From NCBI GenBank assembly GCA_900105225.1, contig LT629764.1, positions 2,230,001-2,294,000 of the forward strand: a stretch of DNA of 64,000 bases, written 5' to 3'. Each line of letters starts with the position of its first letter. Positions within the stretch are counted from its first letter, which is position 1. The notes below the pieces were generated by a model. The model had not been told where the DNA came from and did no database searches. It saw only the letters and a program-made list of their open reading frames with translations. This DNA is from Paenibacillaceae bacterium GAS479. Its GTDB lineage: Bacteria; Bacillota; Bacilli; Paenibacillales; Paenibacillaceae. Position numbers and translations under genes: made by a program. Positions 1 to 6,453 of the stretch are shown here, piece after piece.

Positions 1-67
1 TCCTCACCAATGTAATAACCAGTAGAATAGAAGACAAGCTCAAAACGCTCAGCCAAATCCATTTCAT
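1..67 (-). CDS. bofA: BofA, inhibitor of pro-sigmaK processing (N-terminal part only)
   Basis: The window starts inside this gene, so only the first 22 codons are visible (MKWIWLSVLSLSS..., a hydrophobic first helix). The ATG overlaps the TGA of the preceding yaaL gene as ATGA, and a GGGGG-rich ribosome site lies just upstream. BofA is an integral membrane protein that holds the SpoIVFB protease inactive during sporulation. Identity rests mainly on gene order (recR-yaaL-bofA as in B. subtilis) and on the hydrophobic start. Confidence 0.7.
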   Translation of the reverse strand, partial: MKWIWLSVLSLSSILLVITLVR

Positions 68-351
68 CGCGGAATTCCCCCTTTCCATTCAGGCGAGGCT
101 GTTCCAAGGCGCTTGGCTTGCCGGAGCAGCATTTCATAACGCCTTTGCGTTGCTTCAATTGCATACACCGCGTAATCAATCTGATCGCTGCCAAGTGCCT
201 GTTCAAAATGATACTGTGCATTAATCCAATCCCGGTGAGCTTCTCGAATCTCAGCCAGCAGTTCAGCCCCCCCGATGTCATCGCGCCCCGCTTCCACACT
301 ACTAACAGCCAGCGTCTCCACGCGTCCGTCCAGACGCAGCTTTGCTCCCAT
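64..351 (-). CDS. yaaL: YaaL-like small protein (DUF2508)
   Basis: A 95-residue, charged, mostly helical protein without signal peptide or membrane segment. It contains the EIREAHRDW...YHFEQ pattern typical of the DUF2508/YaaL family, and it lies between recR and bofA exactly as yaaL does in B. subtilis. Its function is unknown. The ATG at 351 follows an AAAGGGTGG ribosome site. The stop codon overlaps the bofA start (ATGA), suggesting translational coupling. A terminator lies between recR and this gene, so yaaL-bofA probably have their own promoter or depend on read-through. Confidence 0.85.
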   Translation of the reverse strand: MGAKLRLDGRVETLAVSSVEAGRDDIGGAELLAEIREAHRDWINAQYHFEQALGSDQIDYAVYAIEATQRRYEMLLRQAKRLGTASPEWKGGIPR

Positions 352-512
352 TCAAACCACCCTTTCGGCTTGTCCTGACCGTTATCTGCCTGTGTAGTTA
401 TTCTATAAACGGGTTTGAACGTTTAGAACGCCGAATAGTGGTTGCGCGATCTATTTTCAACAAAAAGGTGGGCTACCGATACAATTATCTGATCAGCAGA
501 AAATACCGTTCT

Positions 513-550
513 AAAAAAAATGAGGCCAACCAGAATCTCTGGTCAGCCTC
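513..550 (-). terminator. Intrinsic terminator after recR
   Basis: The hairpin at 522-550 has GAGGC/GCCTC and ACCAGA/CTGGT arms. On the minus strand it is followed by eight U residues (A run at 513-520). It ends the dnaX-ebfC-recR unit. Confidence 0.8.
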
Positions 551-574
551 GTTTCTTCTAATAAGAGGAGTATT

Positions 575-1174
575 TCAGGAGAGCTCTCTGCGGCCCTCCA
601 AAGCTTTGGATAGCGTAACTTCGTCCGCATACTCCAAATCGCCTCCTACCGGGAGTCCGTGTGCAATGCGGGTAACGCGAATTCCGAAGGGACGGATCAG
701 GCGAGAAAGATACATCGCTGTCGCTTCTCCTTCAATATTAGGGTTCGTCGCTAAAATAAGCTCCTGTACCCGTTCATCCTCAAGTCTGCGCAGCAGTTCG
801 GCAATGCGAATCTCCTCTGGACCGATGCCCTCGATCGGTGATATCGCACCTTGAAGCACATGGTACTGGCCATTGTATTCCTTAGTGCGTTCCATAGCGA
901 CCAGATCCCTGGACTCCTGCACGACACAGATGGAGGAATGGTCACGGCTCTTGTCCTGACAAATCCGGCAAGGATCGGTATCGGTAATATTGCAGCATAC
1001 GGAGCAGAAATGCAGATTTCTTTTGACACTGACCAATGCCTTGGCAAAATCAATCACATCGTCTTCCTTCATCTTAAGCACATGGAAGGCGAGCCTTGCA
1101 GCCGTCTTAGGCCCGATGCCCGGTAGCCGGGTAAAGGAGTCAATAAGCTTCGCAATCGGTTCGGGGTAATACAA
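575..1174 (-). CDS. recR: RecR recombination mediator
   Basis: RecR acts with RecO/RecF to load RecA at gaps during DNA repair. The protein has the N-terminal helix-hairpin-helix ([17 protein letters not shown]), the four-cysteine zinc motif ([16 protein letters not shown]) and the Toprim region ([16 protein letters not shown]). I chose the TTG at 1174 because it gives [14 protein letters not shown], aligned with the canonical MQYPEPI start; a GAAGGAG site lies 9 bases upstream. The adjacent TTG at 1177 (6-base gap) is equally possible. The length is then 199 residues, as usual for the family. It follows dnaX and ebfC in the conserved order. Confidence 0.95.
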   Translation of the reverse strand: MYYPEPIAKLIDSFTRLPGIGPKTAARLAFHVLKMKEDDVIDFAKALVSVKRNLHFCSVCCNITDTDPCRICQDKSRDHSSICVVQESRDLVAMERTKEYNGQYHVLQGAISPIEGIGPEEIRIAELLRRLEDERVQELILATNPNIEGEATAMYLSRLIRPFGIRVTRIAHGLPVGGDLEYADEVTLSKALEGRRELS

Positions 1175-1199
1175 CAAGCCCAACTCCTTCAATATAAAT

Positions 1200-1235
1200 C
1201 GGGACGGTCCCCCGTTCGTTCAGGAGACCGTCCCG
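1200..1235. other. Strong hairpin between ebfC and recR
   Basis: A perfect 10-bp stem (CGGGACGGTC/GACCGTCCCG) encloses 16 bases just ahead of the recR ribosome site. On the minus strand it is followed by ATTTATATT rather than a real U run, so it would be a weak terminator or an mRNA processing/stability element lowering recR output relative to dnaX-ebfC. Confidence 0.5.
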
Positions 1236-1296
1236 CAGCTTAGACACAGGAAAGTTCAAGTGCCGCAGCATGCAGCAAGCGCCCTAGGCGCGACGA

Positions 1297-1608
1297 CTAA
1301 AAGAGACCTGGAATTTTCATACCGCCGGTGAATTTACCCATATCCTTGTTCGCCAGTTCGTCGGCTTTGGAGAGGGCATCGTTCACAGCTGTCAGCACGA
1401 GATCCTGCAGCATTTCGACATCTTCTGGATCAACCGCTTCAGGCTTGATAGCGATGCTGACCAGTTTTTTGTGACCATTAACTACAACCGTAACAACGCC
1501 GCCGCCTGCTGTGCCTTCAACACTTTTGGTTTCAAGCTCTTCCTGGGCTTTCAGCATTTGCTCCTGCATTTTCTTAACTTGTTTCATCATTTGGTTCATG
1601 TTATTCAT
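1297..1608 (-). CDS. ebfC: YbaB/EbfC nucleoid-associated protein
   Basis: A 103-residue dimeric DNA-binding protein of the YbaB/EbfC family. It has the Met/Gln/Lys-rich N-terminal coil ([18 protein letters not shown]) and the central [14 protein letters not shown] strand. I start at the ATG at 1608 because GAGG lies 8 bases upstream; the GTG three codons earlier falls inside that ribosome site. It sits between dnaX and recR, the usual arrangement. In B. subtilis it is yaaK. Confidence 0.93.
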   Translation of the reverse strand: MNNMNQMMKQVKKMQEQMLKAQEELETKSVEGTAGGGVVTVVVNGHKKLVSIAIKPEAVDPEDVEMLQDLVLTAVNDALSKADELANKDMGKFTGGMKIPGLF

Positions 1609-1686
1609 CTTCGTCACCTCATTAATAGAATTTGAACTGAATTAATTTAGATCCTTATGCATCCAGCATGGGTTAAAATGCAGGTT

Positions 1687-3462
1687 TTACTCCTTCTTAA
1701 GCTCCACTAAATCCTCGCCAAACAACTTAAATGCTTCTTCGACCCATTCCGGCCTAGAAGGCGCGGCTGGCGGTTCATCATGTGAAAGCTCAAGCGGCTC
1801 CGCCTTCCGCTCGGCAGAAACGCCCGACGACGCCTGCTGCCAGTCCTTTTGCATGACGGTGGCAAGCTGGATCGGCCTGCCGAACGTCTCCTGCAGCACC
1901 CGCTCGATCAGCTCGCGGTTGGCTTGCTTCTCGGTCGTCTCTCGGTGCATCGTGTTCTTGAAAGCGATAAGCACCGAATCGCCTGCCCAGGAGACTGGCT
2001 CGCCATCAACGAGCCAGGCATGGACGGTGACGCGCGCATCCTTGACGCGACCGAGCACCTCCGTCCACTTGCCGCGGAGCTGGGCAGTGTCGGCACTTGC
2101 TGCGGCGGAGGCAAAGGGGTCGAGCTTAACGGTCCGGAGGTTACCGCCGGACCGGGGCCCGAACCCGCTGCTGCCGGCGCGGGAGGGTGCGCCGCCCGCA
2201 GCGGCGGCTGGGGCCACTGCGGGAGCGGCGCCTCCGCTGCGCTGAAGCTGCTCCAGCTTGCGTTCAAGCTGGTCAATTCGCTGCTGCAGCGCAGCAACTT
2301 CATGGCCGGAGGCAGCAGGGGCGGAAGCCCCGCGATTGTCCGCAGCGGGCTGCGCACCCGAGCCGGGCGAAGCGCCCTCCGGCAAGGTGCAGATTTTGAG
2401 GAGCGCCACCTCGAATAAGGTTTGGGGATGCGCCGCATGCCTCATTTCATTTTGATACCGGTTCAGCTCGTCAATCATTCGGAAAATGCGCTCCGAGCTG
2501 AAGCCCTCCGCCATGTCGCGGAATACCGCCGGATCTGCCATCCGTCCCATCCCCCCCGCGCTCGCCGGGGCCAGCTTGAGCACGAGCAAATCGCGGAAGT
2601 AATAGATGAGGTTCTCGAGGCATTTATCGGGACTTTTGCCCCCTTGCATAAGCCCTTCAACAAGCGGCAGCACAGCGGCCGCATTGCCGTCCCGCACCGC
2701 CTCAGCGATGCCTGCGAACTGACGGACTGCGAGTCCGCCGGTTACATCAACCGCACCTTCAAGTGTGATCTTTTCGGAGCCGAAGGCTGCAGACTGCTCG
2801 AGCAAGCTGATCGCATCGCGCATCCCGCCATCCGACAAACGGGCAATGTACTCCAGCGCCTCCGGTTCGGCGGCGATGCCCTCCTCTTCGGTAATCTCGC
2901 GCAAGCGCTCGATTTGTTCCTCCAGTGAAACTTGGCGAAAGTCGAAGCGTTGGCAGCGGGAGATAACCGTAGCCGGCAGCTTATGAGGCTCCGTCGTAGC
3001 CAAGATGAAGATGACATGACTCGGCGGCTCTTCCAGCGTCTTCAGAAGCGCGTTGAACGCTTCCGTCGTCAGCATATGGACTTCGTCTATGATGTAGACT
3101 TTGTAGCGGACTTCGGAAGGGGCATACCGAACGTTATCGCGGATGTCACGAATCTCGTCGATCCCCCGGTTGGAGGCGGCATCGATCTCGACGACGTCCA
3201 TAATAGTACCGGCGGTAATTCCCCGGCAAGCCGCACATTCATTGCAGGGCTCCGGCGCCGGGCCATGCTCGCAGTTAACTGCTTTGGCGAAAACTTTGGC
3301 AGTCGTCGTCTTGCCCGTGCCCCTCGGCCCGTTGAACAAGTAAGCATGCGCAATGCGCTGCTCGCGGATCGCGTTCTGCAGCGTCTGCCTAATATGCTGT
3401 TGTCCTACCATGTCCTGGAACGTCTGCGGACGCCAAGCACGGTATAAGGCGATATGGGTCAC
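1687..3462 (-). CDS. dnaX: DNA polymerase III subunits gamma/tau
   Basis: The clamp-loader ATPase of the replisome. Seen: Walker A (GPRGTGKTTTAK), the zinc-binding cysteines (CEHGPAPEPCNECAAC), Walker B (IIDEVHML), the sensor/arginine-finger SRC (ISRCQRFDF), a coiled-coil Leu/Gln region at about 395-415, a Gly/Ala/Pro-rich linker, then a C-terminal domain that in tau contacts the polymerase and DnaB. The length of 591 is normal for Bacillales. The GTG start at 3462 follows AAAGGAAG with a 7-base gap. I did not identify a clear programmed frameshift site for a separate gamma form. Confidence 0.96.
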   Translation of the reverse strand: MTHIALYRAWRPQTFQDMVGQQHIRQTLQNAIREQRIAHAYLFNGPRGTGKTTTAKVFAKAVNCEHGPAPEPCNECAACRGITAGTIMDVVEIDAASNRGIDEIRDIRDNVRYAPSEVRYKVYIIDEVHMLTTEAFNALLKTLEEPPSHVIFILATTEPHKLPATVISRCQRFDFRQVSLEEQIERLREITEEEGIAAEPEALEYIARLSDGGMRDAISLLEQSAAFGSEKITLEGAVDVTGGLAVRQFAGIAEAVRDGNAAAVLPLVEGLMQGGKSPDKCLENLIYYFRDLLVLKLAPASAGGMGRMADPAVFRDMAEGFSSERIFRMIDELNRYQNEMRHAAHPQTLFEVALLKICTLPEGASPGSGAQPAADNRGASAPAASGHEVAALQQRIDQLERKLEQLQRSGGAAPAVAPAAAAGGAPSRAGSSGFGPRSGGNLRTVKLDPFASAAASADTAQLRGKWTEVLGRVKDARVTVHAWLVDGEPVSWAGDSVLIAFKNTMHRETTEKQANRELIERVLQETFGRPIQLATVMQKDWQQASSGVSAERKAEPLELSHDEPPAAPSRPEWVEEAFKLFGEDLVELKKE

Positions 3463-3799
3463 TAGGTGGCTTCCTTTCGCGCCGCTCAGAGGCGGCCGAT
3501 AATCGTTCTTTTATTATACATCACCTGGGGGTTCGGCAAAAGGGAGGGGTTGCGGAATGCTGAGAAGGTATGGCTGGGGAGAGAAAGATGATTAATGACG
3601 GACGGGGAGTCAAGGAGCGAAGAGTGGATGACAATGGAGTGGGAATTGGAGATCTAAGAGCCAAGATCGAAGGACGAGAGCCAAGGACGAGAGTCAAGGA
3701 CGGAGAGAAAAGTGATAAAGGGAAAATTCTCACGGAGCAACGCCGCAAGGCAGATGTCGCGAAAAAGAACTGCAAATAGAAGTTGCAAGAATAAGAGAC
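3463..3799. other. dnaX upstream region with pyrimidine-rich tract
   Basis: This 337-base stretch between dnaX and the SRP RNA holds no convincing gene. On the dnaX sense strand, roughly 3570-3730 is strongly pyrimidine-rich, with short reiterated CGTCCTTGG/ACTCT units. The dnaX promoter should lie here, but I could not pick clear -35/-10 boxes. A 69-codon plus-strand ORF at 3570-3779 is the purine-rich complement and is not supported. Confidence 0.4.
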
Positions 3800-3800
3800 A

Positions 3801-3842
3801 AAAAAACGCTTGGAAGCGTCTATTAAAGACGCGCCAAGCGTT
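3801..3842 (-). terminator. SRP RNA terminator
   Basis: On the minus strand AAACGCTTGG...CCAAGCGTTT forms a stem with an inner GCGTC/GACGC stem, followed by a U run. It lies just after the SRP RNA 3' end. Confidence 0.85.
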
Positions 3843-3858
3843 TGAGTCATTATCGTAG

Positions 3859-4127
3859 GACCGTGCACCTGTCCTCGATCCATGCGGTCCAGCAGGCATT
3901 CCTGGTCCTAGCTCAGGTCAGGCACTCCTCCGGCACATGAACAAACTTGCTTACGGCTGCTTCCTTCCGGACCTGACCGGGTTCACAAGCGTTCATTGCG
4001 GAGGACCCATCCGTCAACACTATTCACAGGCGCCAAACACTGCAACGCATAACCTACGACAGGAATTCAACCTCGCTATAGCGGATTGCGAGTTACAGGG
4101 CACCGCTACCTCCCCGTCTAGCACGGC
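3859..4127 (-). ncRNA. ffs: Signal recognition particle RNA, large (Bacillus) type
   Basis: The ~269-base RNA guides SRP (Ffh) to nascent membrane and secreted proteins. The domain IV hairpin is unmistakable: GGTCAGGTCCGGAAGGAAGC followed by AGCCGTAAGC. The 5' end carries the Alu-type segment (GCCGTGCTAGACGGGGAGGT, then GCGGTGCCCTGTAAC) and the 3' end closes with GGTGCACGGT, pairing with GCCGTGC at the 5' end. This is the long 6S-like form found in Bacillus, not the short 4.5S form. It precedes dnaX, as in other Bacillales. Confidence 0.96.
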
Positions 4128-4244
4128 AGATTTTCAGTATAGCCGATTTACAAGGCTTGTGCAACCGATCGCTATTGCCAAGCCAAGCCCCATAACGCAT
4201 AGGAAACAGTAAGCTTGCGCCTTAGCTTCCGGTTTAATCCGCAA

Positions 4245-4400
4245 TGTACGTTACGACCAGCTCTGGCTTATTCCATTATGTGCGTAATGAGCTTGTTCGG
4301 GGTTATTTCGCAAGATGCGTAACGAGCTTGTATGGGCTATCTCGAAAGGTGAGCAACAAGCTTGTTTGGGTTATTCGGCAAGATGTGTAACGACCTTGTA
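4245..4400. repeat. Degenerate 34-35 bp tandem repeat, about five units
   Basis: Units with the core TGCGTAACGAGCTTGT recur at about 4247, 4281, 4316, 4350 and 4384 (spacing 34-35). Between cores is a TGGGTTATTCGGCAAGA-like segment. The last unit runs into the 3' end of the lipoprotein gene and encodes its final residues. I see no ORF or terminator signature in the array. Confidence 0.65.
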
Positions 4401-4784
4401 GCGAGGCATGTTAAATGCCATCTGGGACTGCACTCGGCTGCGAACTTCTTCTTGCTGCAAGGAGTTAAGTCCACTTTTAGGGGTCACATACACACTCATC
4501 GTCGCTCCGTTGAATACGAGGCGGGCCGATTGAACTCCTTTAACTTCCAGCGCTTTCTGCTTGGCGAAGTTGGCGTCCTGTTGGTAATTTTGCGCGTGAG
4601 GAGTGTTAATCAAATGCGGGTTAGTATTGGTCAAGCCAAGCTGACCGTCCTGGCCATAGCTTTTACCCTTCATTGAATTAGGGCTGCCGCCACAGCCGGA
4701 CAATAGCAGCGCGCTAATCAACAGACCGGCAGCAGCAAACGCGAGGCGACTGCTTTGTCGGCGGGAACGAGATGGATTATACAT
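4371..4784 (-). CDS. YhcN/YlaJ-type sporulation lipoprotein
   Basis: A 137-residue lipoprotein: basic N-terminus, hydrophobic segment, lipobox LLSGC, then a ~110-residue domain ending in VQSARLVFNGATMSVYVTPKS, the pattern of the YhcN/YlaJ spore lipoprotein family. It should be anchored on the outside of a membrane during spore formation; family members are made in the forespore and matter for germination. I chose the ATG at 4784 (MYNPSRS) because AAAGGGAGG precedes it. That ribosome site is the 3' arm of the rpmE terminator, so the gene cannot be freely translated from an rpmE read-through transcript unless the stem opens. Its C-terminus is encoded by a repeat unit. Confidence 0.8.
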   Translation of the reverse strand: MYNPSRSRRQSSRLAFAAAGLLISALLLSGCGGSPNSMKGKSYGQDGQLGLTNTNPHLINTPHAQNYQQDANFAKQKALEVKGVQSARLVFNGATMSVYVTPKSGLNSLQQEEVRSRVQSQMAFNMPRYKVVTHLAE

Positions 4785-4787
4785 AGC

Positions 4788-4827
4788 AAAAAACCTCCCT
4801 TTAGCCATAGGATGGCTGAGGGAGGTT
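4788..4827 (-). terminator. rpmE terminator that contains the next gene's ribosome site
   Basis: On the minus strand AACCTCCCT and AGCCAT pair with ATGGCT and AGGGAGGTT, followed by TTTTTT (A run at 4788-4793). The 3' arm AAGGGAGG is also the Shine-Dalgarno sequence of the lipoprotein gene starting at 4784. Confidence 0.8.
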
Positions 4828-4862
4828 CTTCTATACTGCCAATATGAGGCAGTTGCAGTCGA

Positions 4863-5060
4863 TTAGATACCGTATTTCTTTTTGAAACGGTCTACGCGGC
4901 CGCCGGCGTCCAGGAACTTCTGCTTACCCGTGAAGAATGGGTGGCAAGCGGAACAGATCTCCACGCGCAGGTTAGGTTTAACGGAACCCGTCTCGAACGA
5001 GTTGCCGCAAGCGCAAGTTGCCGTAGTCACGTGGTATTTCGGATGAATAGCCTCTTTCAT
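4863..5060 (-). CDS. rpmE: 50S ribosomal protein L31, zinc-binding type
   Basis: A 65-residue ribosomal protein at the subunit interface. It keeps all four zinc-ligand cysteines of the C+ form (C16, C18, C37, C40; [12 protein letters not shown] and ICSACHPF). Paralogues without cysteines replace this form under zinc limitation in other Bacillales; none is seen here. An AAGAGGTGAA ribosome site precedes the ATG. It follows rho, a conserved order, but here one radical SAM gene separates the two. Confidence 0.97.
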   Translation of the reverse strand: MKEAIHPKYHVTTATCACGNSFETGSVKPNLRVEICSACHPFFTGKQKFLDAGGRVDRFKKKYGI

Positions 5061-5163
5061 CGTCTTTCACCTCTTTCTGCCCTGAGCTTCATGCGAGCCC
5101 AGAGTTATCACATACCTGAATAATATATCACGCCTGCCCGTCCTGTGCAACGGCAATCCTTGG

Positions 5164-6420
5164 TCAACGCGGACGCGCTAACTCAGCAGGAGGCACATGC
5201 GTGTAGGAACCGATCACTACATCAGGGAGCTCTTCGCGGAAGATCTGAAGCATTTGCTTCATGCCGTAGATTTCACCTTGCGCCTTTGGAATCAGGTTAA
5301 GGTAACTCTCTGGATCAATATTCAAATTACGCATCTGGATCAGGCGAAGCCCGGTCCGCCGCACAAAATCGATCATCGCCTCCATCTCCTCCTCACGGTC
5401 AGTGACCCCGGGGAAAATCAAATAGTTGATGGAGGTGTAGACGCCTTTGTCCGCCGCGTAGCGGAGAGACTTTTCGACATTTTTGAGCGTGTAGGCCCGC
5501 GGCTTGTAATAGGCATTGTAATGATCATCTAGCGCACTGATGGTGCTGACGCGCATGAGATCAAGCCCAGCATCAACGATCGCCCGCATAAAGTCGGTCA
5601 AACCAGCATTGGTATTGATATTGATATAACCTAGGTTCGTCTGCTGGCGGACGCGCTTCATTGCCTCAACGATGATCTTTGCTTGGGTGGAAGGCTCGCC
5701 TTCGCAACCTTGGCCGAAGCTAATGATGGATTCAGGCCGCTTGAGATGTTCCATCATAATTTCAACCAGTTCATCAACGGTCGGCTTGAAGTTCATACGC
5801 GTCTGCGGCGCAGGAAAAGCACTATCCTCCGGTTGCTCAGAAATACATCCGAAGCAGCCTGCATTGCAGGAATAGGAAACAGGAACGGCTCCTTCCCAAC
5901 GCTGCAAGAACGTATTGGATGCGGTCAGACATTCATAACCAAGGGCGCAATTGGAAAGATGCTTGTACAGCCGGTTATCGGGGTACTTCGCCAGCAGCTC
6001 TTCTACTTTGACGTTCAGCTCGCCGCGATCGCAGTTGAGCGGATTCCAGCGCTCCGGATCGTCGCATTGCTCTGCAGCTACGTAAAATCCACCGTCTTTC
6101 CAGACGACAGCGGTGTAGCCAAACAGCGGCAAAACGGCGGTGCGATCCGCTTTGACATAACCGGGAATCGCAAGTCGTGTATAGCCCTGCGGAAGAAGTG
6201 CTCCTACGGCTTGGTACGAGCCGGGCAACATCTCCATCTTACCGCTCGGGCTAATGCCGATCGGTCTGGTGCCGGGAAGGCCGACTAAGGTCGCACCCTC
6301 CGGTAAAGGAATCAGCTCATCCTCCATCAGCTCGATGACGATGTCCCCGCCGCGGCCGAGTCCGGTCCAGTCGGGATGGTCGAACAATTGGCCTTGTTCG
6401 TCGGCATAGACAAGATTCAT
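5164..6420 (-). CDS. Radical SAM protein of unassigned function
   Basis: A 418-residue cytosolic protein with a radical SAM iron-sulfur motif of the CX3CX2C type (C185, C189, C192, in SYSCNAGCFGC). The barrel follows (SFGQGCEGEPS as the glycine-rich SAM-binding strand, ININTNAGL, MRVSTISA). The first ~180 residues are a family-specific domain with further cysteines (C119, C130, C158, C164) that could hold a second cluster. I do not recognise the substrate. It starts 33 bases after the rho stop, so it is probably cotranscribed with rho, and rpmE follows after ~100 bases. Confidence 0.8.
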   Translation of the reverse strand: MNLVYADEQGQLFDHPDWTGLGRGGDIVIELMEDELIPLPEGATLVGLPGTRPIGISPSGKMEMLPGSYQAVGALLPQGYTRLAIPGYVKADRTAVLPLFGYTAVVWKDGGFYVAAEQCDDPERWNPLNCDRGELNVKVEELLAKYPDNRLYKHLSNCALGYECLTASNTFLQRWEGAVPVSYSCNAGCFGCISEQPEDSAFPAPQTRMNFKPTVDELVEIMMEHLKRPESIISFGQGCEGEPSTQAKIIVEAMKRVRQQTNLGYININTNAGLTDFMRAIVDAGLDLMRVSTISALDDHYNAYYKPRAYTLKNVEKSLRYAADKGVYTSINYLIFPGVTDREEEMEAMIDFVRRTGLRLIQMRNLNIDPESYLNLIPKAQGEIYGMKQMLQIFREELPDVVIGSYTHVPPAELARPR

Positions 6421-6453
6421 GATGTCCTCCTAAATCGGTAAAAGCAAAATCTA

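Noticed and set aside
1849-2455. Several overlapping ORFs opposite and within dnaX
   Set aside because: They are shadows of the Ala/Gly/Pro-rich linker of DnaX; the dnaX frame has clear motifs throughout.
3570-3779. 69-codon plus-strand ORF upstream of dnaX
   Set aside because: It reads the purine-rich complement of the dnaX leader, giving a highly charged repetitive product with no family resemblance.
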